64,000 nucleotides of DNA from contig NZ_WNLA01000002.1 in NCBI RefSeq assembly GCF_009720865.1, positions 124,001 to 188,000 on the forward strand, read 5' to 3'. A program made the translations under genes and the position numbers. Within the stretch, counting starts at the first letter, position 1; the number at the start of each line of letters is the position of its first letter. This DNA comes from Pseudoduganella ginsengisoli. Its GTDB lineage: Bacteria; Pseudomonadota; Gammaproteobacteria; Burkholderiales; Burkholderiaceae_D. The notes below the pieces were generated by a model. The model was not told the origin of the DNA, did not search any database, and worked only from the letters and a program-made list of their open reading frames with translations. Positions 42,037 through 50,426 of the stretch are shown one piece after another.

Positions 42037-45000
42037 TCAGGCGGCGTCGCGTTCGGCGACCAGCACGGGCAGCGCTGGCAAGGCGGCTCCCGTTTGCGCC
42101 GCCACATCCGCATCCGTCAGCGGGCCCGTGCCACTGTAGCGGTCCAGCGCCAGGTATATCACCGGCGTGATGTACAGCGTTACCACCTGCGAAAACAGCA
42201 GCCCTCCTGCCACGGCCACACCCAGCGGCTGCCGCAATTCCGCGCCCGCCCCCAGGCCGAACGCCAGCGGTACTGCGCCCATCAACGCCGCCAGCGTCGT
42301 CATCATGATGGGCCGGAAGCGCTGCAGGCATGCCTGCCGTATCGCTTGCGCCGGTGGCGCCCGCTGCGCGCGCTGTGCATGCAGGGCAAAGTCGATCATC
42401 ATGATGGCGTTTTTCTTGACGATCCCGATCAGCATCAAAATGCCGATCGTGGCAATCAGGGTCAGCTCCATCCCGCACAGTTTCAACGAAATGAACGCCC
42501 CCACCACCGCCGACGGCAACCCCGCCAAAATCGTCACCGGGTGGATCCAGCTTTCATACAGCACCACCAGCAATACATAAATCACGGCCAGCGCGACAAA
42601 CACCAGCACCAGCTGGCTGCCCTGCGTTTCCTGGAACGTCGCCGCCTCGCCGCCATAGCGAGTGATGACCGATGGCGGCAATTGCACTTGCTGCCCAATC
42701 GCGGAAATTCTCGCCGTCGCATCCCCCAGCGCCACACCCGGCGCCAGGTTGAACGACAGCGTGATCGCCTGCAGCTGTCCCTGGTGATTCACCGCCAGCA
42801 GGCCGGCCGTCCGCTCCACCGTGGCGATCGACGACAGCTGCACCAGCGCGCCATTGGCGCCCCGCACGGAGACCTTGCCCAGCGCATCCTGGTATTCCTT
42901 GTCCAGTGCCTCCATCAACACCGCATAGCTGGCGCTGGGCGCATAAATGGTCGATACCTGCCGCTCGCCGAACGCCAGGTACAGCGCGCTGCGCACGTCC
43001 GACATGCGGACACCCAGCCCCTCCGCCTTGTCGCGGTCAATGCGCAGACTCGCTTGCAAACCCCGGCTCTGGCTGTCGCTGGCCACGTCGCGGAACATCG
43101 GATCGCCACGCATGGCCTGCTGGATTTTCTCCGCCCACGCTTCCAGCCCGTCAGGACTCACGCTTTGCAGCGTGTACTGGTAGCGGCTCTTGCTGCTGCG
43201 GCCGCCAATCTGCAAGTTCTGCATCGGGTTCAAATACACAGCAATACCCGGCACTGCGCGCGCTTCCCTGCGCAGCGCCGCCACCACTTCCTGCATCGGT
43301 CCCCGCTCGCCGCGCGGCTTCAACGTCAAAATCATGCGGCCACTGGACGCCGTATTGCCGCCCCCCGGACCGCCCGGCCCCGTGAACGACAGCACGCCCT
43401 GCACGGCAGGATGGTTGCGGAAGCGCTCCGCCACCTGCGACTGCAATGCCAGCAACGCCGCCGGCGACACATCTTCCGCCGCTTCCGTCGTCACACGAAT
43501 GCGCCCCAAGTCTTCATCCGGGAAAAAGCCCTTGGGCATATCCTGGTACAGCACCACCGTCAGCGCCACGCTGGCCAGCGCCCCGCCCAGCACCGCCACC
43601 CGGTGCCGCAAACTCCAGTCCAGTGACACACGGTAGAATTCAGTCAGCCACGCAAATCCCGCTTCGAACACGCGTCCAGGCCAGCCGCCGGAAACCACGC
43701 CCGCCTCCGCATGCCGGGGCAGCAAACGGCTGGCCAGCATCGGCACCACGGTCAGCGACACGGCCGCCGACACCAGCACCGCCAGCGACACGACGACGGC
43801 AAACTCCCGGAACAGCAAGCCAATCACACCCGGCATGAAGAAAATCGGGATGAATACCGCCACCAGCGAAATGGAAATCGACACAATGGTAAAGCCCATT
43901 TCACGCGCGCCCACCAGCGCCGCCTTCATGGGCGACGCACCCTGCTCCGTGTGGTGCACGATATTTTCCAGTACCACGATGGCGTCATCGACCACCAGCC
44001 CCACCGCCAGCGTGATCCCCAGCAGCGATACATTGTTCAAGCTATAGCCGCACCACTGAAACAGGATCATTGCGCCCAGCAGCGACAGCGGCAACGTCAC
44101 TGCGGGAATCACCGTAGCGGCCACACGCCGCAGGAACAGGAAGATCACCATTACGACCAGCGCCACCGTCAATGCCAGCGTCACGTTGACATCATGGATC
44201 GCTTCGCGGATCGACAGCGAACTGTCGCCCGACAAGGTGACGGAAATCGACGAAGGCAATTGCGCCTGCAAGCGAGGCAGGAGCTTGCGCACGGCATCCA
44301 CCACGGCCACCGTATTCGCGTTGGGCTGCCGCTGCACTTGCAGCACGACCGATTGTGCGCCGTTGTAGCTGGCGGTGCTGCGCACGGACAGGTAACTGTC
44401 TTCGACGCTCGCCACTTCCTTCAGCCGCACCGGCAAGCCATTGCGCGTGGCGACAATCAATTCGCCGAATTGCGCCGCCCGCATCAACTTGCTGTCGGCC
44501 TGGATGGTCAGCAATTGCTGCGGCCCCTCGATCACGCCCAGCGGTGAATTCGCGTTGGCTGCACGAATGGCGGCCGCCAGTTCATCGAGCGTCATGTTGC
44601 GCGCATTGAGCTTGTCCAGCTGCGCCCTGACCCGCACGGCAAAGCGCTTCTGGCCGTTCACGTTCACTTGCGCGACGCCGTCCAATGTGGCAATCGACGG
44701 CGCAATCAGGTTTTCCGCGTAATCGTTGAGTTCAGCAAGGCTCAGCGAAGGCGCATTCAGCACGATGAACAACGTGGGGCCATCGGCCGGGTTGCTCTTG
44801 CGGTAGGAAGGCAATTCCGTCACTTCCGGCGGCAGCGCACGCTGCGCCCGCAGCAGCGCCGCCTGCACGTCAAGCGCCGCCACATTGATGTCGACCGATG
44901 GATCGAATTCCAGCGTCAGCGACGTGGCGCCAGAGCCGCTGGACGACGTGATCAGGTTCAGGCTCGCAATCGTGGAAAACTGCTTTTCCAGCGGCAGCGC

Positions 45001-45189
45001 CACGGATGACGCCATGGTTTCCGGACTGGCGCCTGCCAGGTCCGCGTTGACGTTGATGACAGGCGTGTTATAGCTGGGCAGCGCAGCCACCGGCAATTTC
45101 AGGATGGCGAGGATGCCGGCCGCCGCCAGCGCCAACGCCAGCACAATCACCATGGCCGGGCGGCGGATACACAATTCCGGCAAATTCAT
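42037..45189 (-). CDS. RND efflux pump inner-membrane transporter (HAE1 type)
   Basis: A 1050-residue RND transporter with 12 helices and two large periplasmic loops. The first helix MNLPELCIRRPAMVIVLALA and the helix 4 pair of acidic residues VGLVVDDAIVVLENI, used for proton transfer, are intact. The start at 45189 has GGAGGT at ideal spacing and overlaps the adaptor stop (ATGA); the same frame is open further upstream but that part is only read-through of the adaptor gene. It exports drugs or other small molecules, powered by protons. It ends a run that also encodes TonB-ExbBD. No outer-membrane channel gene follows. Confidence 0.93.
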   Translation of the reverse strand: MNLPELCIRRPAMVIVLALALAAAGILAILKLPVAALPSYNTPVINVNADLAGASPETMASSVALPLEKQFSTIASLNLITSSSGSGATSLTLEFDPSVDINVAALDVQAALLRAQRALPPEVTELPSYRKSNPADGPTLFIVLNAPSLSLAELNDYAENLIAPSIATLDGVAQVNVNGQKRFAVRVRAQLDKLNARNMTLDELAAAIRAANANSPLGVIEGPQQLLTIQADSKLMRAAQFGELIVATRNGLPVRLKEVASVEDSYLSVRSTASYNGAQSVVLQVQRQPNANTVAVVDAVRKLLPRLQAQLPSSISVTLSGDSSLSIREAIHDVNVTLALTVALVVMVIFLFLRRVAATVIPAVTLPLSLLGAMILFQWCGYSLNNVSLLGITLAVGLVVDDAIVVLENIVHHTEQGASPMKAALVGAREMGFTIVSISISLVAVFIPIFFMPGVIGLLFREFAVVVSLAVLVSAAVSLTVVPMLASRLLPRHAEAGVVSGGWPGRVFEAGFAWLTEFYRVSLDWSLRHRVAVLGGALASVALTVVLYQDMPKGFFPDEDLGRIRVTTEAAEDVSPAALLALQSQVAERFRNHPAVQGVLSFTGPGGPGGGNTASSGRMILTLKPRGERGPMQEVVAALRREARAVPGIAVYLNPMQNLQIGGRSSKSRYQYTLQSVSPDGLEAWAEKIQQAMRGDPMFRDVASDSQSRGLQASLRIDRDKAEGLGVRMSDVRSALYLAFGERQVSTIYAPSASYAVLMEALDKEYQDALGKVSVRGANGALVQLSSIATVERTAGLLAVNHQGQLQAITLSFNLAPGVALGDATARISAIGQQVQLPPSVITRYGGEAATFQETQGSQLVLVFVALAVIYVLLVVLYESWIHPVTILAGLPSAVVGAFISLKLCGMELTLIATIGILMLIGIVKKNAIMMIDFALHAQRAQRAPPAQAIRQACLQRFRPIMMTTLAALMGAVPLAFGLGAGAELRQPLGVAVAGGLLFSQVVTLYITPVIYLALDRYSGTGPLTDADVAAQTGAALPALPVLVAERDAA

Positions 45190-46472
45190 ACCGGACCTCC
45201 CAGCGCGGCCAGCGCCGGCGCGCTCCCCTTGTCGATACGGACCTTCGCCCCCGGCCGCAAGTTCTGCTTGCCCTCGACAATCACTTGCTCGCCCGCCGCG
45301 ATGCCCGCGACGGCAGCATTGCCGCCAAATGCATGCAGTACTTTGACGGGACGCGGCTGCGCCTGCTGGTCGCCATCGACCGTGAACACGCGCGCGCCGT
45401 TGCCGCTGGTGATGATGGCCGCCAGCGGCACCACCACGGCAGCCTTTAACGTATCGAGCGTGACTTTCGCCTGCACGAACTGTCCCGGCCACAATTGCGA
45501 ACCATGGTTGGCAAATTGCGCTTTCACGCGGATCGTGCCCGCCTGGGCATCCACCGCGCTGTCGATAAAGCTCAGCCGTCCCGCATAGCTGTGCGCATCC
45601 TGCCCCGGCCCGGTAGGCGGCACCGTGGCGTTTACGCGCGCGCCGCCGGCTTTTTGCCCGTCGAGCAAACCCGGCAAGCCGCTTTCCGGCACGGCGAAAC
45701 TGACCGCAATCGGATGCATTTGCGTGATGGTGGCCAGCGGCGCGGACAATTGCGCCATGCTGCCCGGATAAACATTGATGGCGCCGATGCGGCCGGACGA
45801 CGGCGCCCGCAATACCGTATGCGCCAAATCCACCTGCGCGGAGCGCAAGGACGCGCGGTCCGCCTGGACCTGGGCGCGCGCGGTTTCCGCTTGCGCCTGC
45901 GAGCTGTCCGCCGCACTGACTGAAATGAATTTTTGCGCCGCCAGTTCGCGCGAACGGGCGGCCTGGCGTTCGGCATCGGCCAGCGCGGCTTCACTGCGCA
46001 CCAGACGCGCCTGCGCCTGGTCCAGTGCCGCCTGTTCGGCGCGGTTATCGAGCGTAAACAATAACGCGCCGGCAGCCACGTTCTGTCCTTCCTGTACATG
46101 TACCTGGCGCACCACCCGGCTCACTTGCGGGCGGATTTCCACGGTGGACAGCGGCACCACCGTGCCGTTGGCCTGGATTTCCACTGCCACGTCCTGCTGC
46201 TGCGCGGCAGCCAGCCGCACCAGCGGCGGCCCGCCCGCACCGGGACCACCCTTGCGCCCTCCCTCTTCCGCTCCCCGGGCTTTATTCCCCTTTTGCGCGG
46301 TATCTTGTAATGCAGCTCCGGCGCGGCTGTTTTCGCCCGCGCCGGACATGCCCCGCGGCTGGCTGCCGCCTGCCGCGAACCAGCCAGCGGCGCCGACAGC
46401 AGCCGCCAGCGACGCTGCCGCCAGCACCTTGCGCCCGCCTGTCGCCCGGGCGCGCTCCCTGATCATGGTCAT
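45186..46472 (-). CDS. RND efflux periplasmic adaptor (membrane fusion protein)
   Basis: A 428-residue HlyD/AcrA-type adaptor: an N-terminal membrane segment (KVLAAASLAAAVGAAGWFAAG), a lipoyl-like half (ANGTVVPLSTVEIRPQVSRV), a coiled-coil hairpin rich in Ala/Gln/Arg (about 150-215, AQARLVRSEAALADAERQAA), the second lipoyl half (LRAPSSGRIGAINVYPGS) and C-terminal beta barrel. A Gly-rich linker covers residues 60-85. It would bridge the RND pump to an outer-membrane channel encoded elsewhere. The gene starts 12 bp after exbD and overlaps the pump gene by 4 bp. Confidence 0.9.
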   Translation of the reverse strand: MTMIRERARATGGRKVLAAASLAAAVGAAGWFAAGGSQPRGMSGAGENSRAGAALQDTAQKGNKARGAEEGGRKGGPGAGGPPLVRLAAAQQQDVAVEIQANGTVVPLSTVEIRPQVSRVVRQVHVQEGQNVAAGALLFTLDNRAEQAALDQAQARLVRSEAALADAERQAARSRELAAQKFISVSAADSSQAQAETARAQVQADRASLRSAQVDLAHTVLRAPSSGRIGAINVYPGSMAQLSAPLATITQMHPIAVSFAVPESGLPGLLDGQKAGGARVNATVPPTGPGQDAHSYAGRLSFIDSAVDAQAGTIRVKAQFANHGSQLWPGQFVQAKVTLDTLKAAVVVPLAAIITSGNGARVFTVDGDQQAQPRPVKVLHAFGGNAAVAGIAAGEQVIVEGKQNLRPGAKVRIDKGSAPALAALGGPV

Positions 46473-46484
46473 GCCGTGGCTCCG

Positions 46485-46895
46485 CTAGCTGGCCGGCTCG
46501 GTCAGCACCGACAGCTTGCTGACACCGGAGCGCTGGATATGCGCAATGACTTGCGCCACCGAGCGGTAAGGCACGGCTTGATCCGCCTGCAGGCTGAGCG
46601 CCAGTTCAGGATCCGTGCCCACCAGCGTACGCAATTCCGGTTCCAGCGCTTCCAGCGCGACTTCACGCTTGTCGATAAAGATGCGGTTTTCCCCATCCAC
46701 GCTGACCGTCACGCTCTTGTTCGGCGTGGCCGGCGTCGTCGCGGCGGTTTTCGGGAGGTTGATCCGCACCGCATTGTTCAACAGCGGCGCCGTCAGGATG
46801 AACACCACCATTAACACCAGCATCACATCGACCAGCGGCGTGATGTTGATTTCACTGACCACGTCGCTGCTATCCTTGCCTGTCGTGAAAGCCAT
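46485..46895 (-). CDS. exbD: Biopolymer transport protein ExbD
   Basis: A 136-residue ExbD/TolR protein with one N-terminal helix carrying the essential proton-handling aspartate, Asp23 (NITPLVDVMLVLMVVFILTA), and a periplasmic domain (NLPKTAATTPATPNKSVTVSV). With ExbB it converts proton-motive force into movement of TonB. Its ATG overlaps the exbB stop as TAATG. Next comes the efflux adaptor gene at 12 bp, an unusual neighbour for an Exb gene. Confidence 0.93.
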   Translation of the reverse strand: MAFTTGKDSSDVVSEINITPLVDVMLVLMVVFILTAPLLNNAVRINLPKTAATTPATPNKSVTVSVDGENRIFIDKREVALEALEPELRTLVGTDPELALSLQADQAVPYRSVAQVIAHIQRSGVSKLSVLTEPAS

Positions 46896-47632
46896 TATGC
46901 ATACACTCCTGCCGGCAAGCCGGCTGCCAGGGAACCCTGTGCGCCCGCGTCACGCACCGGCGTTTTGCCGGCCGGTGCGGCCGACACGCGGAAGTTGTTC
47001 TTTTGCGCCAGGTTGACGAAGTCTGTCGCATAGTTGTCCAGTTCCGCGGCCGTGACTTTCAGGCGGCGCACGTAGAAGTTAAACGCCAGCACGGCAGGCA
47101 CCGCCACGGCAATACCCACGCCGGTGGCGATCAGCGCTTCACCGATCGGGCCCGCCACCACGTCGATGCTGGCCGAACCGCTGGCGCCAATCGCCCCCAG
47201 CGCATGGATGATGCCGAACACGGTGCCGAACAGGCCGACGAATGGTGCGGTCGAGCCGATCGACGCCAGCACGGCCAGCCCGCTTTCCAGCGACTGGTAC
47301 TCTTTCTGGATTTGCTGGCGCAAATAGCGCTCCAGCAGTTCGCGGCGGTCCCAGCTGTGTTCCAGGTCGGCGCTGGCGTCAGCATCGCTGACGTACAGCG
47401 CTTCAAAGCCGACTTCCGCCAAACGTGCCTTGGGACTCGCGCCGCTCGGCAGTGCTGCCGCAGCATCGAGCGAACTGGCGCTCCAGAAGGCTTTGCCAAA
47501 CGCTTTGTCGCGCTTGCCCAGGCGGTAGTGCTGGATGCCTTTGGCGGCGATCAGCACCCAGGTCACGACGGAAAATGCGACCAGCGCGTACAGGGAGCCT
47601 TGCACAATCAGTTCGAGGTAATGGGATTGCAT
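46895..47632 (-). CDS. exbB: Biopolymer transport protein ExbB
   Basis: A 245-residue ExbB/MotA/TolQ-like proton channel with three helices. The central conserved pore segment is GSTAPFVGLFGTVFGIIHALG and the last helix region LIATGVGIAVAVPAVLAFNFY. AAGGAAT precedes the ATG. It partners ExbD and energises TonB. The gene follows tonB by 32 bp and overlaps exbD. Confidence 0.94.
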   Translation of the reverse strand: MQSHYLELIVQGSLYALVAFSVVTWVLIAAKGIQHYRLGKRDKAFGKAFWSASSLDAAAALPSGASPKARLAEVGFEALYVSDADASADLEHSWDRRELLERYLRQQIQKEYQSLESGLAVLASIGSTAPFVGLFGTVFGIIHALGAIGASGSASIDVVAGPIGEALIATGVGIAVAVPAVLAFNFYVRRLKVTAAELDNYATDFVNLAQKNNFRVSAAPAGKTPVRDAGAQGSLAAGLPAGVYA

Positions 47633-47664
47633 GGATGATTCCTTTCAGATGGTTCGAATCGGGT

Positions 47665-48459
47665 TCAGGAGAGTTTGAAATTCAGCGGGACTTTGACCCA
47701 GCCATCGATCGGCGTCTGGCCGCGGCGCGCGGGCTCGAACGCCCAGCCTTGCACCGCCTTGACTGCCGCATCGTCCAGGATCTTGTGGCCGCTGGATTTG
47801 TCGATGTTGATGGCGGCGGGCTTGCCGCTGGCAAGCACCTGCACCTTGAGAATGACCTGGCCCTGCAGGCCGCGGTCTTGCGCCAGCGCCGGGTATTCAG
47901 GCGCGGGATTGTTCTTGTAGCCGGCGAAACCACGCGGTTCCGTCACCGGTTCCGGTGGTGGCGGCGGCGCAGGCGGCGCGGCCACCGGGGCCGGCGGTGC
48001 AGGCGGCTGCGGCGTTGTGGCCACAGCCACGGTATCTGCCGTCGGCGGGCCGGAATCCACCACATTGCGCACCACCGGCAACGGCTGCGGCGCCGGGGCC
48101 TGTTTCACCACTTGCGGTTGCGGCTTCGGCGGCTCCGGCGGTGGCGGCGGAGGGGGCGGCGGCGCAAATTCAATTGCCAGCGGTTCCGCTTTAGGCGGCG
48201 GCAATTTCGCATCGGCCGGTAAATTGTGTACGCCAACGATGATGGCGGCATGCACCAGCACCGCGGCGCCTGCCAGCAGCGTCAATCCGGTCTTGTTGTG
48301 TAAACCCTGCTTCAGCAAGTCCGGACGGACGGCAGCCGCGTTGGATACGGCCTGTGCTGCCTGTACCGGTTGCGCAGCGGGGCGCGCGGCGCGGCGGGCC
48401 TTGGCACGGTGCGGCGCATGGGACCCGGAATTAAAACTGTCGAATGTCAGTGTCGTCAT
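47665..48459 (-). CDS. tonB: Energy transducer TonB
   Basis: A 264-residue TonB. Residues 1-55 are cytosolic and basic, a transmembrane helix covers about 57-78 (TGLTLLAGAAVLVHAAIIVG), and a long Pro-rich periplasmic rod (about 88-175) leads to the C-terminal TonB domain (APEYPALAQDRGLQGQVIL to the end). It passes energy from ExbBD to outer-membrane receptors. The two receptors encoded across the divergent promoter are probable partners. The cytosolic N-terminus is longer than usual. It starts 27 bp after the cytochrome b561 gene. Confidence 0.93.
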   Translation of the reverse strand: MTTLTFDSFNSGSHAPHRAKARRAARPAAQPVQAAQAVSNAAAVRPDLLKQGLHNKTGLTLLAGAAVLVHAAIIVGVHNLPADAKLPPPKAEPLAIEFAPPPPPPPPPEPPKPQPQVVKQAPAPQPLPVVRNVVDSGPPTADTVAVATTPQPPAPPAPVAAPPAPPPPPEPVTEPRGFAGYKNNPAPEYPALAQDRGLQGQVILKVQVLASGKPAAINIDKSSGHKILDDAAVKAVQGWAFEPARRGQTPIDGWVKVPLNFKLS

Positions 48460-48486
48460 GGGATACCTTTCTCGAAATGGGCGGTG

Positions 48487-49506
48487 CTACCACGCAGGGG
48501 CGACGGCAGGCGCGGCGGCTTGCTGCGCAACCGGCTGCTGCAGGACGGGCGACGCGGCGGCCTCCGGCGCGTCCTGCGCCAGTCCGGCGCCGCTGGCAAA
48601 AGTCATGGCAAGCAGCGCCACGCCCACCGCCGACAGCAGCGCAGTCCAGCGCCACGCGCTGGCGCCATGGCTGGCGCCATCCGCATGATGGTCGGCAGCC
48701 TGCACATCTTTCCAGCCGGTCACCATCGGCTTCACCAGGTTGGTCTTATGCAGCACGCGGTATGCGGCAATGGCCAGCACGTGCAGCGCAATCAATCCCA
48801 GTAGCACATAAGCCAGTTGCTGGTGCAATCCCGTCAGCTGAATCGAACGCGCTTCATCAACCAGCGTGGCCAGCGGCCCCTGGAATGCAATTTCATCATT
48901 GCCGACCAGCCCCGTTCCCGCCTGTACCACCAGCAGCGCCAGCAGCGCAAAGACGGATAACGCGCCCAGAGGGTTGTGGCCATGGCCTTGCCAGCGGCCA
49001 TTCAGGTAAGCGCGCAGGCGGCTAGGTGTCGGGGCGAAATTCACGAAACGGGCATGAGCGGCGCCGGCGATGCCCCACACCAGCCGGAACGCCACCAGTC
49101 CCACGATAGCAATGCCGGCATAGCCGTGCACGGGCATCCAGTCCCCGCCCACCAGTCCCGTCGTCAGCGCCACCGTCACCGCAACAACCAGCGACCAGTG
49201 AAACAGGCGGGTCGGCAAGTCCCACACGTGGATGCGATGCACGGCAGGCGCCGCCACTGCCTCATCGCAGCCGCATGCGCCATCCGTGACGGAACGCGCG
49301 ATGGCGCCGGCCTGGCCCGGTGGCAGCGCGGCCCTTGCTGTATTGCCGCTGGTACGGGCCACCACCGCCGCCGACGCGGCCAGATGGGCTACCGATGCTG
49401 CCTTGCTGGCACGCAGCTTGGCTTTGGCCACGCTGCGCAAACTGCGGCGTACCGGCTGCACGTCAGGCGTGCCGGCATATACCCTGGCGAAGAACTTGCT
49501 GCTCAT
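48487..49506 (-). CDS. Cytochrome b561-family membrane protein with long N-terminal extension
   Basis: A 339-residue membrane cytochrome b. The domain begins HVWDLPTRLFHWSLVVAVTV (from about residue 93, with heme ligand candidate His103), has PVHGYAGI in the next helix and GLHQQLAYVLLGLIALHVLAI in the fourth, giving the four-helix b561 core. A fifth helix near the C-terminus is followed by an Ala/Gln-rich tail. The first ~88 residues are an extra basic, Ala-rich region ending with GACGCDE. It probably moves electrons between the quinone pool and periplasmic c-type cytochromes. It follows the rhodanese-like gene by 13 bp. Confidence 0.85.
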   Translation of the reverse strand: MSSKFFARVYAGTPDVQPVRRSLRSVAKAKLRASKAASVAHLAASAAVVARTSGNTARAALPPGQAGAIARSVTDGACGCDEAVAAPAVHRIHVWDLPTRLFHWSLVVAVTVALTTGLVGGDWMPVHGYAGIAIVGLVAFRLVWGIAGAAHARFVNFAPTPSRLRAYLNGRWQGHGHNPLGALSVFALLALLVVQAGTGLVGNDEIAFQGPLATLVDEARSIQLTGLHQQLAYVLLGLIALHVLAIAAYRVLHKTNLVKPMVTGWKDVQAADHHADGASHGASAWRWTALLSAVGVALLAMTFASGAGLAQDAPEAAASPVLQQPVAQQAAAPAVAPAW

Positions 49507-49519
49507 GCCGCTAACCGCC

Positions 49520-49999
49520 TTACTGCTGCGCAGTGACAGGTTGAGGTTGGCCTGCCTGGGCAGTCTGGCGCGGTGGCGGCGGCGCAATGCGGGTAATCTT
49601 GCCGCCCTGCGCTTCATAATCCTCTGATCCGGTGGCGCCGGCCACCTTGTAGCCCTTGCTGGTCAACAGGTCGCCCACGGCGCCCGCACGGTGCGCATGG
49701 TTCGACACGGTGAGGATCACGCGGTCTTTCGGGATATACGACAGGTTGCGCTCCACTTCATTGGCCTGCACGTTCAGGTAAACAGGGAAGCTGCCCTTGG
49801 CAGTCAATTCATCCGGGCGGCGCACGTCGATCACCAGCAGCTTGTCCGGCTGCGCCAGCAGCTTGTCGACTTCGGCGCGCTCCAATTGCCTGGTTTTATA
49901 TTTCCAGGGCTGCGGGGCTTGCTGGGCGAACGACGAGGCGGCGGCCAGCGCCAGGGTCAAAGTCAGGGTCGAGGCAATCGTGGATTTCAAAGCTTTCAT
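49520..49999 (-). CDS. Exported rhodanese-like protein lacking the catalytic cysteine
   Basis: A 159-residue rhodanese-fold protein with a signal peptide (to about SSFA/QQ), so periplasmic. The fold is clear (LLVIDVRRPDELTAKGSFP with the DVR motif) but the active-site loop reads VSNHAHRAG, so the usual Cys is replaced (Ser99 by my alignment). It should not transfer sulfur. It may be a binding or scaffold protein. AAAGGA precedes the ATG. It is first in a run to cytochrome b561, TonB-ExbBD and the RND pump, under a sigma-54 promoter. Confidence 0.82.
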   Translation of the reverse strand: MKALKSTIASTLTLTLALAAASSFAQQAPQPWKYKTRQLERAEVDKLLAQPDKLLVIDVRRPDELTAKGSFPVYLNVQANEVERNLSYIPKDRVILTVSNHAHRAGAVGDLLTSKGYKVAGATGSEDYEAQGGKITRIAPPPPRQTAQAGQPQPVTAQQ

Positions 50000-50053
50000 G
50001 GCAGTCCTTTCAATGCGCAATGCGGGATTCGCACCGCTGTCGCAGGGAGGGAT

Positions 50054-50069
50054 TGCAACTACCATGCCA
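50054..50069 (-). promoter_or_regulatory. Sigma-54 -24/-12 promoter for the rhodanese/b561/TonB run
   Basis: On the minus strand TGGCATGGTAGTTGCA has GG and GC separated by exactly 10 nt, as required for sigma-54, with one mismatch (T for C) to TGGCACG-N4-TTGC. It would start RNA about 44 nt before the rhodanese ATG. Divergent from the promoter at 50375. Confidence 0.75.
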
Positions 50070-50213
50070 GTTGCCGTGACATGCCTTGACCAGGCCACCG
50101 AACCGGGCTGAGAGCCGCGCCGTTACTGGGTTTGCGTGGTTTCACGGGGACTTGCGGCCATTCCGCCACCGCCACCCGGCACTGGTGCCTGCCCACCACC
50201 ACGCCTTGCAGCC

Positions 50214-50231
50214 CTGTTGAGAATTCAACAG
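50214..50231. promoter_or_regulatory. Putative enhancer (activator) site midway between divergent sigma-54 promoters
   Basis: CTGTTGAGAATTCAACAG is an 18-bp dyad with 7-bp perfect arms. It lies about 145 bp from each of the divergent -24 elements (50069 and 50375). The same 18-bp pattern CTGTTG-N6-CAACAG recurs before the other two sigma-54 promoters here. This is the expected place and form of a binding site for a bacterial enhancer-binding protein. The surrounding 50100-50426 gap contains no gene. Confidence 0.7.
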
Positions 50232-50258
50232 ATCGCAACAGCACAGGCTGCAAAGTCC

Positions 50259-50274
50259 AGCTGACATATCAGCT
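50259..50274. promoter_or_regulatory. Second palindrome in the divergent control region
   Basis: AGCTGACATATCAGCT has 6-bp perfect arms around CATA, 28 bp from the putative enhancer dyad. It differs from the enhancer motif, so it might bind another protein such as IHF-like or a repressor. Role unknown. Confidence 0.4.
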
Positions 50275-50374
50275 TGTTGCATTTCCATCAACGCGGTTGG
50301 CGGACTGCTGCCCTGCCATCAGCCCAACCACCGTTCATTTTGCATGGCGCCTGTAACGGCGGGCTTTCTTGCCG

Positions 50375-50390
50375 TGGCACGGTCTTTGCG
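50375..50390 (+). promoter_or_regulatory. Sigma-54 -24/-12 promoter of the first TonB receptor
   Basis: TGGCACGGTCTTTGCG matches the consensus TGGCACG-N4-TTGC exactly. The predicted RNA start (about 50401) lies about 26 nt before the ATG at 50427. Confidence 0.85.
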
Positions 50391-50426
50391 ACGTATTGCG
50401 CATGACCCACTACGAAAGCGCTTTAC

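Noticed and set aside
45190..45492. About 100 extra N-terminal residues of the RND transporter frame
   Set aside because: They overlap the adaptor gene; the ATG at 45189 has GGAGGT and begins the normal first RND helix.
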